A stretch of DNA of 64,000 nt from Oxalobacteraceae sp. CFBP 8761 (GTDB taxonomy: Bacteria; Pseudomonadota; Gammaproteobacteria; Burkholderiales; Burkholderiaceae_D): contig JACYUE010000001.1 in NCBI GenBank assembly GCA_014841595.1, positions 1,040,995-1,104,994 of the forward strand, given 5' to 3'. Made by a program: the position numbers and the translations under genes. Below, piece by piece: positions 26,022 through 33,428 of this stretch. How positions within the stretch are numbered: position 1 is the first letter of the stretch; each line of letters opens with the position of its first letter. The notes beneath the pieces were generated by a model. That model was not told the origin of the DNA. It was given only the letters and a program-made list of their open reading frames with translations, and searched no databases.

Positions 26022-26232
26022 GGGAAAAGGCAGGGAAGGGAAGCCGGGCAGTGTAGCACCGCCTGTCGGGCTGAATTTCCCTTGATACATCATGCAAACA
26101 AAATTTGGAAAAATATTTTGAATTCCGTATTTTGCTTGTCTTGATTTCGCGATGGATGGCATTAGATTGGTACCAGCGGATGCTCAACTGAGGTCCGCAC
26201 CCTTATCGCTTAACTTTACAAGGATAACTATC
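26022..26232. promoter_or_regulatory. AT-rich divergent promoter region of the M61 peptidase and hsp20
   Basis: The stretch around 26090-26150 is much richer in A+T than its surroundings and must hold the promoters of both genes. CTTGATTT at 26140 loosely resembles a sigma-32 -35 box, but no convincing CCCCAT-type -10 follows. CCTT at 26202-26205 could pair with the AAGG of the hsp20 Shine-Dalgarno; this would be a weak RNA thermometer at best. Confidence 0.4.
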
Positions 26233-26703
26233 ATGCGTACTTACGACCTGACCCCCCTCTACCGTTCCGCCATCGGTTTCGATCGCCTGGCCAGCCTGCT
26301 CGAGCAACGCGCCGAGTCGCAGCCAAGCTACCCGCCGTACAACATCGAACTGGTGAGCGAAGACCAATACCGCATCGTGATGGCGCTGGCCGGCTTCACC
26401 CGCGACGAAGTCGAGATCATCACCGAGCGTGACAGCCTGCACGTTACTGGCCGCAAGCAGAAGGATGACGCCCAGCGCACCTTCCTGCACCGTGGCATCG
26501 CAGCACGCGATTTCGAGCAGCGCTTCCAGCTGGCCAACCACGTGAAGGTCACCACGGCGTCGTTCGACAACGGCATGCTCACCATCGAACTGGTGCGTGA
26601 AGTGCCCGAGGCGCTCAAGCCGCGCAAGATCGCCATCGGCGATGCTGCCGGTACCACCATCAGCGGCGACAACGTCCAGGCACTGGAACAGCGCGCTGCC
26701 TGA
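26233..26703 (+). CDS. Small heat-shock protein of the IbpA type
   Basis: 156 residues opening MRTYDLTPLYRSAIGFDRL, the signature start of IbpA/IbpB-like class A Hsp20 proteins. The alpha-crystallin domain spans ~35-130 (YPPYNIELVSEDQYRIVMAL and the beta9-type end SFDNGMLTIELVREVPE). The usual C-terminal I-x-I is seen as KIAI. It is an ATP-independent holdase for unfolding proteins in the cytoplasm. AAGGAT sits eight bases before the ATG. A terminator-like hairpin follows at 26738. Together with the HtrA system and the Hsp70 pair it adds to the stress-response content of the region. Confidence 0.93.
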   Translation: MRTYDLTPLYRSAIGFDRLASLLEQRAESQPSYPPYNIELVSEDQYRIVMALAGFTRDEVEIITERDSLHVTGRKQKDDAQRTFLHRGIAARDFEQRFQLANHVKVTTASFDNGMLTIELVREVPEALKPRKIAIGDAAGTTISGDNVQALEQRAA

Positions 26704-26737
26704 GTTGAGCAGATGATGCAGTAACGGTTTGAACGGA

Positions 26738-26766
26738 GGGCGCCTGCAGCATCGGGGCGCCCTTGT
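26738..26766 (+). terminator. Probable terminator of hsp20
   Basis: GGGCGCC and GGCGCCC form a 7-bp GC stem with an 11-base loop, followed by the weak T-stretch TTGT. It ends ~165 bp before the HtrA gene start. Confidence 0.55.
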
Positions 26767-26930
26767 CCTATCTGGCGGGCCTCGTGTCTGCGCAGCCGCA
26801 AACCGTGTGCATTAAGGCGCGTCTAAGGGGTGTTGTCTGTCAACTTAAGTATGGTCTAAGACGGCTGCGCGACACTAGCCTCATCGAATCTCGATCACCG
26901 ATTCACCGAATTTTCATCAGGAGCACATCC

Positions 26931-28481
26931 ATGTCGAACCCAAGTGCCGTTACTGCCATCACTGCCAAACGCCTGACGCTGGCCCTGTGTGCCGCGGGCG
27001 TCATCGGCGGCGCGGTCGGTGCCATCGCTGTCAATCACAATAACGCTACTGCCAATGCTGCTCCGCCTAGCGTGCCCGCGGTCGTCGCGGCCGCCCCTGG
27101 TGCTGCGCCGGCTGCTGCCGTGGGCGCACCGTCGTCGACGGTGGCGCTGCCCGACTTCACGCGCATCGCCGCGCAACAGGGCAAGGCCGTGGTCAATATC
27201 CGCGTCGTTGGCGGCACCAAGACGGCCGCCCGCGGTGGCGGCGGTGCCGGCGGCATGCCGAGCCTCGACCCTGGCCATCCGTTGTATGAGTTCTTCAAGC
27301 AGTTTCAGGACCCGCGCTCCGGTGGTGAGCGCGGTGGTCGTGAAGCGCCCGTTTTCGGCGCTGGATCGGGCTTCATCGTAAGCCCGGACGGCGTCATCCT
27401 TACCAACGCACACGTCGTGCAGGGCGCTGACGAAGTCACGGTCAAGCTGCAGGATCGCCGCGAGTTTCGCGCCAAGGTCCTGGGCTCCGACCCGCGCACC
27501 GACGTGGCTGTGTTGAAAATCGACGCCAAGGGCTTGCCCGTGGCGCCGATCGGCAAATCGAAGTCGGTCCTGGTGGGTGAGTGGGTGCTGGCCATCGGTT
27601 CGCCGTATGGTCTCGAAAGCACCGTCACCGCCGGCGTGGTCAGCGCCACCGGTCGTTCCATCTCGGACGGCAGCGTGCCGTTCATCCAGACCGACGTTGC
27701 GGTCAACCCCGGCAACTCGGGTGGCCCGCTGTTCAACACGCGCGGTGAAGTGGTCGGCATCAATTCGCAGATCTACAGCCAGACCGGCGGCTACCAGGGC
27801 CTGTCGTTCTCGATCCCGATCGATCTTGCCGTGCGCATCAAGGACCAGATCGTCGCCACCGGCAAGGTGCAGCATGCCAAGCTCGGTGTGGGCGTGCAGG
27901 AAGTCGGCCAGAGCTTCGCCGATTCGTTCAAGCTCGAATCGGTTGAAGGCGCCCTGGTGAGTAACGTCGAACGTGGCAGCCCGGCCGAGCGTGCCGGCCT
28001 GAAATCCGGCGACGTGATTCGCACCGCCAACGGCACGCCGATCGTCTCGTCGGGCGACCTGCCGGCGATGATGACGATGGCCAAACCGGGCGACAAGATC
28101 GCCATGGACGTCTGGCGCGACGGCAAGCTGGTGCGTATCGATGCGACGCTGGCCGACGCAGCCGAGAAACCACGCCGCGGCCAGATGGAAGACGTGGCCG
28201 GCGTCGTCGACAACAGTGCGAAGCTGGGCCTGTCATTGCGGCCCCTGGAGCCGATCGAGCGTCGCCAGAGCGGCATCGCGGCTGGCCTGCTGATCGAAGA
28301 CGCTTCGGGCGCCGCCGAAATGGCCGGCATCGAGCCGGGCGATGTGCTCATCTCGGTCAACGGCCGGCCCGTGACGTCGGTGGTCCAGGTGCGCGAGATG
28401 GTCGCCAAGGCCAGCAAGTCGGTGGCCCTGCTGATCCAGCGCGACGGTCAAAAAATCTTCATCCCGGTGCGGATCGGTTAA
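26931..28481 (+). CDS. HtrA/DegP-type periplasmic serine protease
   Basis: 516 residues. A hydrophobic N-terminal segment (LALCAAGVIGGAVGAIAV) targets it to the envelope, followed by an Ala/Pro linker. The trypsin-like domain has a full triad, H161 in LTNAHVV, D191 in TDVAVLKI and S263 in GNSGGP. Two PDZ domains follow (~320-400 and ~425-515; SPAERAGLKSGDVI and AAEMAGIEPGDVLI). A Gly/Arg-rich loop (GGGGAGG) precedes the protease domain. It degrades misfolded envelope proteins. GGAG lies eight bases before the ATG. The response regulator starts 53 bp on, so the three genes probably form one stress-responsive operon. DegP, DegQ and MucD cannot be told apart by sequence alone here. Confidence 0.93.
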   Translation: MSNPSAVTAITAKRLTLALCAAGVIGGAVGAIAVNHNNATANAAPPSVPAVVAAAPGAAPAAAVGAPSSTVALPDFTRIAAQQGKAVVNIRVVGGTKTAARGGGGAGGMPSLDPGHPLYEFFKQFQDPRSGGERGGREAPVFGAGSGFIVSPDGVILTNAHVVQGADEVTVKLQDRREFRAKVLGSDPRTDVAVLKIDAKGLPVAPIGKSKSVLVGEWVLAIGSPYGLESTVTAGVVSATGRSISDGSVPFIQTDVAVNPGNSGGPLFNTRGEVVGINSQIYSQTGGYQGLSFSIPIDLAVRIKDQIVATGKVQHAKLGVGVQEVGQSFADSFKLESVEGALVSNVERGSPAERAGLKSGDVIRTANGTPIVSSGDLPAMMTMAKPGDKIAMDVWRDGKLVRIDATLADAAEKPRRGQMEDVAGVVDNSAKLGLSLRPLEPIERRQSGIAAGLLIEDASGAAEMAGIEPGDVLISVNGRPVTSVVQVREMVAKASKSVALLIQRDGQKIFIPVRIG

Positions 28482-28533
28482 TTGGTTAAGATAGCGTAGC
28501 GCCCTCGGGTCGCACTTTTACAACGGGGGATGT

Positions 28534-29196
28534 ATGCGGCTGCTGCTGGTGGAAGACGATACGATGATCGGCGAAGTAGTGCTCGACCTGCTCAGGGCCG
28601 AGCACTACGCAGTCGACTGGGTCAAGGACGGCGAAATGGCCGACACGGCCCTGCTGCAGAACCAGAACTACGATCTGGTGCTGCTCGACCTGGGGCTGCC
28701 GCGCAAGGATGGCCTCGAAGTACTGCGCTCGATGCGCGCGCGCAAGGACCGCACCCCGGTGCTGGTCGCCACCGCGCGCGACTCGGTCGCCCAGCGCATC
28801 GCGGGCCTGGATGCCGGCGCCGACGATTACGTTCTCAAACCTTACGATCTCGACGAACTGCTCGCGCGCCTGCGCGCGCTGCTGCGGCGCGCTGCCGGGC
28901 GCGCCGAGCCGATTTTCGAATACCGTAACATCACGATCAATCCGGTCACGCGCGAAATCATGGTCGACGGCACCCAGGTATCGCTGTCGGCGCGTGAGTG
29001 GGCCGTGCTCGAAGCGCTGGTCGCCCGGCCCGGCGCCGTGCTGTCGCGCGCGCAGCTCGAAGAAAAGCTGTACAGCTGGCGCGATGAAGTCTCGAGCAAT
29101 GCGGTGGAAGTGTATATCCACGGCCTGCGCAAGAAACTGGGCAGTGACCTGATCCAGAACGTGCGCGGCGTCGGCTACATGGTGCCGAAAGCATGA
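28534..29196 (+). CDS. OmpR-family response regulator
   Basis: 220 residues: receiver domain (~1-115) with the acidic pair ED, phospho-acceptor D52 in LVLLDLGLP, and Lys in DYVLKPYD; then a winged-helix DNA-binding domain (~125-220) ending in VYIHGLRKKLGSD and VRGVGYMVPK. This is the QseB/PmrA/TctD branch. It overlaps the kinase gene by ATGA (29193-29196), so the two are coupled, and follows the HtrA protease by 53 bp. The pair probably senses envelope stress or a cation and may control the protease; this is inferred from order. Confidence 0.95.
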   Translation: MRLLLVEDDTMIGEVVLDLLRAEHYAVDWVKDGEMADTALLQNQNYDLVLLDLGLPRKDGLEVLRSMRARKDRTPVLVATARDSVAQRIAGLDAGADDYVLKPYDLDELLARLRALLRRAAGRAEPIFEYRNITINPVTREIMVDGTQVSLSAREWAVLEALVARPGAVLSRAQLEEKLYSWRDEVSSNAVEVYIHGLRKKLGSDLIQNVRGVGYMVPKA

Positions 29197-30545
29197 AAAT
29201 GACGCACTCGCTGCGCGGGCGCCTGCTCTGGTTCCTGCTCGCGGCGATCACGATTGCAGCGGTGGCGCAGGCGACGATCGCCTACCGCACCGCGCTGCAC
29301 GACGCCGACCAGATCTTCGACTACCACATGCAGCAGATGGCCCTGTCGCTGCGCTCGAGCACACCGCTGTCGAACGACGAAGCGCGCGCGCGGCAGGAAG
29401 CTGAAAGCGCCGGTGGCAACGACGACATGGTGGTGCAGATGTGGTCTCCCGATGGCGCCCAGATGTTCCACAGCGTCTCGCGTGCGCGCCTGCCGCAGCG
29501 CGCGGTGCTGGGCTTTTCGAACGTGCGCGCCAACAGCACGACCTACCGCGTGTTCTCGATCCAGACCTCAAATCAAACCGTGCAGGTCGCGCAGGACCTG
29601 GCCGTGCGCCGCAATATGGCGGGCAATCTGGCCCTGCGTACGCTGGGGCCCATCGCGGTCATGATGCCGATCCTGATGCTGGTCGTGTGGTGGGTCGTGA
29701 GCGGCTCGCTGCAACCGGTGGCGCGCGTGCGCTCGCAGGTGGCGTCGCGCCAGGCCGACGATCTGTCGCCCGTATCCGATACCGGCTTGCCCGACGAAGT
29801 GCGCCCGCTGGTGCAAGAACTGAACCTGCTGTTTGGCCGCGTGCGCACTGCGTTCGAGGCCCAGCAGAACTTCGTGGCCGACGCCGCGCACGAACTGCGC
29901 ACGCCGCTCGCGGCGCTGCGCCTGCAGGCGCAAAGCCTCGACCGCGCCGATACGCCCGAAGCGCGCCAGGTCGCGGTGGGCCGCCTGACGGCCGGCATCG
30001 ACCGCGCCACGCGCCTGGTCGAGCAGCTCCTGATCCTGGCGCGGCAGGAAGCCACCGCCGCCGAAGGCTCGGCGGCCAAGACCCGGCCGGTGGACCTGGC
30101 CGACCTGGCGCGTCGCACGGCCGCCGACCTGGCCGGCGTGGCCGCCGCCAAGGGCGTCGATCTGGGCCTGCAGCAGGCCGACCCGGCCAGCATCGACGGT
30201 CAGCCCGACGCGCTGCAGATCCTGCTGCGCAACCTGGTCGACAACGCCGTCAAGTACACCCCGGGTGGCGGCACCGTCGACATCTCTGTGCTCAGCGGCG
30301 CCGGTACGGTGGCCGTGCAAGTGGAAGACAGCGGCCCCGGCATCCCGCCGGAGGAACGCGAACGCGTGTTCGACCGCTTCTACCGCGTGGCCGGCAGCGA
30401 GGCCGCCGGCAGTGGCCTGGGCCTGGCCATCATCAAGGCGATCGCCGAGCGCCATGGCGCAGTGCTGACCCTGGGTTCCTCCGAGCGACTGGGTGGCTTG
30501 ATGGCGACCGTCACGTTCAAGACGCCAGTACAGACAAGCCTCTAG
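29193..30545 (+). CDS. Sensor histidine kinase (QseC/TctE-like)
   Basis: 450 residues with two membrane helices (LLWFLLAAITIAAVAQATIA near the N-terminus and a second near residue 150-175, LGPIAVMMPILMLVVWWVV), enclosing a ~130-residue periplasmic domain. H233 in AAHELRTPLAALRLQ is the phosphorylated histidine; the N box is LVDNAVKYTPGG and the G1 box VEDSGPGIPPEER. Partner of the upstream OmpR-type regulator. Its stop codon overlaps the stop of the convergent DUF4124 gene in the sequence CTAG. The ligand sensed is unknown. Confidence 0.95.
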   Translation: MKMTHSLRGRLLWFLLAAITIAAVAQATIAYRTALHDADQIFDYHMQQMALSLRSSTPLSNDEARARQEAESAGGNDDMVVQMWSPDGAQMFHSVSRARLPQRAVLGFSNVRANSTTYRVFSIQTSNQTVQVAQDLAVRRNMAGNLALRTLGPIAVMMPILMLVVWWVVSGSLQPVARVRSQVASRQADDLSPVSDTGLPDEVRPLVQELNLLFGRVRTAFEAQQNFVADAAHELRTPLAALRLQAQSLDRADTPEARQVAVGRLTAGIDRATRLVEQLLILARQEATAAEGSAAKTRPVDLADLARRTAADLAGVAAAKGVDLGLQQADPASIDGQPDALQILLRNLVDNAVKYTPGGGTVDISVLSGAGTVAVQVEDSGPGIPPEERERVFDRFYRVAGSEAAGSGLGLAIIKAIAERHGAVLTLGSSERLGGLMATVTFKTPVQTSL

Positions 30546-31030
30546 CAGCGCAGCTCGTGATAACGCTGACGCAGGTTGAGGGTGTCATGCGCCAGCGTCT
30601 CCCTTGAATCGCGCGCGGGCCCGAGCTGCTCGATGCGTTCGTTGTCGACGATCGCCGCTTCGAGTGCGCGGCATTCGCGCTGTGCTCCAGCATCCAGCGC
30701 TTGACGTCGAACCGCTGTGGCGTACTGCTGCTCGTTCATGCCTAGAAGCGGTTTCAAGGCGCGGGCCATGCCCTCCTGTTGATATTCGCGCGCGACCGTC
30801 GCGCCCACGCGGGACGTGCCCGACAGCTTGTCGACACCGCGCGCGGGCACCACGTCGAGCCGCTTCGCGCCGAGGCACGGTACGTCGGTATAGGCGATCT
30901 TGCCAGCCACCTCACATTTGTAGATCGTGCGGCTGGGTGCCGGCAGCTGCGCATGCGCGGGCAGCGAGGCAAGTACCAACAACAGCTTGCCAGCTATGGC
31001 AGTCTTGATTCTGAATGGGATGGTGCACAT
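30542..31030 (-). CDS. DUF4124 domain protein, exported
   Basis: 162 residues with a signal peptide (TAIAGKLLLVLASLPAHA). After it comes a short DUF4124 motif, RTIYKCEVAGKIAYTDVPC, in which two cysteines frame a conserved Y-T-D. The remaining ~90 residues are helical and charged (VAREYQQEGMARALKPLL, ECRALEAAIVDNERIEQL), probably coiled. DUF4124 proteins are common small envelope proteins in Betaproteobacteria with no known activity. It is convergent with the histidine kinase with overlapping stop codons, and divergent from the Liv-type binding protein. Confidence 0.75.
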   Translation of the reverse strand: MCTIPFRIKTAIAGKLLLVLASLPAHAQLPAPSRTIYKCEVAGKIAYTDVPCLGAKRLDVVPARGVDKLSGTSRVGATVAREYQQEGMARALKPLLGMNEQQYATAVRRQALDAGAQRECRALEAAIVDNERIEQLGPARDSRETLAHDTLNLRQRYHELRC

Positions 31031-31185
31031 GGTGTCTGCTGCCGCCTTGCTGTCAAGCCAGGCAGAATACCGCAGCAGGCAGGGGCAAAATAGCGTCAAT
31101 TGTCACGCCGACGCGCTGTGCATACTCACGGTAAAATAACCGGTTTGGCGGCTTTTTGTCCGCCTGTCTGCATACCGGGAAACCC

Positions 31186-32316
31186 ATGAACAAGAACATA
31201 TTGGCTGCCAGCGTACTGGCGGCAACGGCCGGCCTGGCGTCAAGCCAGGACATCGTCAAGATCGGCCATGTGGCCGGGATCACCGGGCCCGTGGCCTACT
31301 TTGGCAAGGACACCGAGAACGCCACGCGCATGGCGATCGAACACCTCAACGCGCGCGGCACCACGATCGCTGGCCGCAAGGTGACGTTCCAGCTGGTGGC
31401 CGAAGACGACGCGGGCGACCCGAAACAGGCCACCAGCGTGGCGCAGAAACTGGTCGACGCAAAGGTGAATGGCGTGATCGGACACCAGACGTCGGGTACC
31501 ACGATTCCGGCGTCGAAGATCTATCACACCGGCGGCATCCCGCAGATCTCGCCATCGAGCACCAGCCCGAAATACACGCAGCAGGGCTTCAATACGGCGT
31601 TTCGCACGATTGCCAACGATGTGCAGCTGGGCCAGGCCCTGGGCCGCTACGCGACCGGCGCCATGAAGGTGCGCCGCGTGGCCGTCGTCGATGACCGCAC
31701 GGCCTACGGCCAGGGTCTGGTGATGGAATTTTCCAGAAGCCTGCAACAGCAGGGCGGCACGATCGTCGCGCGCGAATTCACCAACGACAAGGCGACCGAC
31801 TTCAGCGCCATTGTCACCCGCATCCGCGCCACCAAGCCGGACATGGTCTTCTTCGGTGGCCTGAGCGCCACGGCCGGCCCGATGCTGCGCCAGATGAAGC
31901 AGCTGGGCATGAACGTGCGCATGATGGGCGGCGACGGCATCTGCTCGGACGAGATCTTCAAGCTCTCCGGCGGCACCATGGCCGACGGTCAGGTCGTGTG
32001 CGCGGAAGCGGGCGGCGTGCGCGGTGAAGGCAAGGCGGGCATGGACAAGTTCCGCGCCGACTACAAGAAGCGCTTCGGCATCGATGTGCAGATCAACGCA
32101 CCGTATGCGTACGACGCGACGATGGTCATGGCCGATGCAATGGTCAAGGCCGGATCGGCCGCCCCGGCCAAGTACCTGCCATTCCTGGCCAAAGCCAACT
32201 ACAAGGGCGTGACCGGGCCGGTGGCGTTCGATGCCCGCGGCGATGTGCGCGACGGAACGATCACCTTGTACGGGTTCAAGGGCGGCAAGCGCTCCTTGAT
32301 CGCGGTGACCAAGTAG
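31186..32316 (+). CDS. Liv-type branched-chain amino acid ABC transporter binding protein
   Basis: 376 residues with a short signal peptide (MNKNILAASVLAATAGLASS). Type 1 periplasmic binding fold: VKIGHVAGITGPVAYFGKD, the ligand-pocket sequence GHQTSGTTIPASKIYH, and ISPSSTSPKYT, typical of LivJ/LivK-like proteins for Leu/Ile/Val or related compounds. No permease or ATPase genes follow, so it is an orphan that must share a transporter encoded elsewhere. The ATG at 31186 is preceded by GGGAAA. A hairpin follows at 32318. Confidence 0.92.
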   Translation: MNKNILAASVLAATAGLASSQDIVKIGHVAGITGPVAYFGKDTENATRMAIEHLNARGTTIAGRKVTFQLVAEDDAGDPKQATSVAQKLVDAKVNGVIGHQTSGTTIPASKIYHTGGIPQISPSSTSPKYTQQGFNTAFRTIANDVQLGQALGRYATGAMKVRRVAVVDDRTAYGQGLVMEFSRSLQQQGGTIVAREFTNDKATDFSAIVTRIRATKPDMVFFGGLSATAGPMLRQMKQLGMNVRMMGGDGICSDEIFKLSGGTMADGQVVCAEAGGVRGEGKAGMDKFRADYKKRFGIDVQINAPYAYDATMVMADAMVKAGSAAPAKYLPFLAKANYKGVTGPVAFDARGDVRDGTITLYGFKGGKRSLIAVTK

Positions 32317-32317
32317 G

Positions 32318-32338
32318 GTGGACGGCTGCGCCGTCCAC
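32318..32338. terminator. Hairpin between convergent genes
   Basis: GTGGACGGC and GCCGTCCAC pair perfectly over nine bases with a TGC loop, right after the binding-protein stop codon and just before the end of the convergent unknown gene. No T-run follows, so its terminating strength is uncertain. Confidence 0.6.
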
Positions 32339-32342
32339 GCGT

Positions 32343-33089
32343 TCAAACAGTCATCAGGTGCCGGAAAGTCGGCTCGATATTCTTCGCGTGCAGGTGGCGC
32401 ACGATGTCCTCCAGCGTCGCGTCTTTCAGCAGCAGGCCTGCCGGCGGCGCAGGCGCGGACGCAGATGCAGCCACGGACGCGGGCGCAGGCGCAGGCACCA
32501 CTACCGGCGCCCTCACCGCGGCCGGTTCGAGCAGGCGCCATGCGTGCTCGAACTGCTCCGCATCGATACTCTCCAACCCTTCCAGAAACCCAGCCTGCCC
32601 GTTCGGCGGCGGCTGCATGTCCAGCCCCGGTTCGTCAGCAAACGACGCGCCCATTCCCGGGTGGATGAAGGCGGCCCATTTGCCGGTGCGCGGGTGCAGG
32701 CAGGGCGGCAGGGCGACCGGCGCGCGCACCGCGTCCGGCGCCAGCTCGACCTCGGGGAAGTACGCATCGCGCAGGCGTTCCAGAAAAGCCTGCGCGCGCT
32801 CGGCCGGCACCGGCGTGACGAGCGACAGCCACAAATAATAGGCGTCGCCGCCCGAGATGCTCACCGCCGGCGCGGGCAGTTTGAGCGTCGTCTGCAGTGC
32901 ATTGGCCACTTCGCACAGCCGCGTCCAGTGCGCTTCACTGTCGGCGCCCTTCGTCTTGCGAAACGGGATCATCATGGCGCGCGTCTGGCCGTCGCCGCCC
33001 GTCAGGCTGACCGGCAGTGCAAGGATGTCGGACGGCAGTACATCGGCTGGAAGATACAGCCGCATCAATTCGGCAATCAGTTTGTGCAT
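32343..33089 (-). CDS. Uncharacterised protein, possibly a diverged primase-like domain
   Basis: 248 residues, no signal peptide. I do not recognise the family with confidence. Residues ~60-130 contain a pattern reminiscent of archaeo-eukaryotic primases (SISGGDAYYLWLSLVTPVP, compare S-G-x-G-x-H-x-W in that fold), but the catalytic His position is Tyr and no D-x-D motif is evident. Further on there is ALPPCLHPRTGKWAAFIHPG and GLDMQPPPNGQAGFLEGL. The last ~70 residues hold an Ala/Pro/Val-rich linker and a small C-terminal helical module (DATLEDIVRHLHAKNIEPTF). The start at 33089 (MHKLIAELMRLYL) is preferred; the upstream extension is AT-rich and looks non-coding. Confidence 0.55.
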   Translation of the reverse strand: MHKLIAELMRLYLPADVLPSDILALPVSLTGGDGQTRAMMIPFRKTKGADSEAHWTRLCEVANALQTTLKLPAPAVSISGGDAYYLWLSLVTPVPAERAQAFLERLRDAYFPEVELAPDAVRAPVALPPCLHPRTGKWAAFIHPGMGASFADEPGLDMQPPPNGQAGFLEGLESIDAEQFEHAWRLLEPAAVRAPVVVPAPAPASVAASASAPAPPAGLLLKDATLEDIVRHLHAKNIEPTFRHLMTV

Positions 33090-33428
33090 GGTGTTCTCGC
33101 TGGAAAGCGGGCATTTTGACACATCGCGTACGCCAATACCCTGTGGTACGGTGCCAACACCCATTCCTGCGTGAAAAGCCAGGCGATTACTTTTTTTTGG
33201 ATTTAAAACGATTCCGGCGAAAAAAACATATCGCAGAAATGGCTGCGATATTCTTTCAATCACTTTTATAAGCAATTGCGTTATTTAAGTTATCGCAAAT
33301 ATTTACACCAAGAAACGCGCTGAACAAGCGTATGCAATCCGGTTGCAAACCATTTAAAAATATCGCATTCTCGTCTCCGGCATTCGATCATCAGAATGCA
33401 CATTCAAATAAATATAACGGAGACCAGC
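33090..33428. other. AT-rich intergenic region upstream of the arabinanase gene
   Basis: The 339-bp gap is clearly lower in GC than the rest of the window (long A and T runs near 33186-33300). It serves as the divergent promoter region. It contains the inverted repeat at 33333-33347 and the GGAGA ribosome-binding site of the GH43 gene. No gene is seen. Confidence 0.6.
33333..33347. promoter_or_regulatory. Candidate operator before the GH43 arabinanase
   Basis: TGCAATCCGGTTGCA has 5-bp inverted arms (TGCAA/TTGCA) around a CCG-containing centre, resembling LacI-family operators, ~80 bases before the GTG start. The regulator is not encoded next to it. Confidence 0.4.

Noticed and set aside
24033..26144. 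703-codon plus-strand frame opposite the M61 peptidase
   Set aside because: Composition typical of antisense frames (Arg, Val, Ala, His); the M61 zinc motif and PDZ domain lie on the other strand.
26202..26232. RNA thermometer (ROSE or fourU) before hsp20
   Set aside because: Only a 4-bp CCTT/AAGG pairing with a 15-base loop is visible; too weak to claim as a feature.
31145..31165. Terminator GGCGG...CCGCC before the Liv-type binding protein gene
   Set aside because: Only five pairs, no T-run after the stem, and it lies within the leader of the gene.
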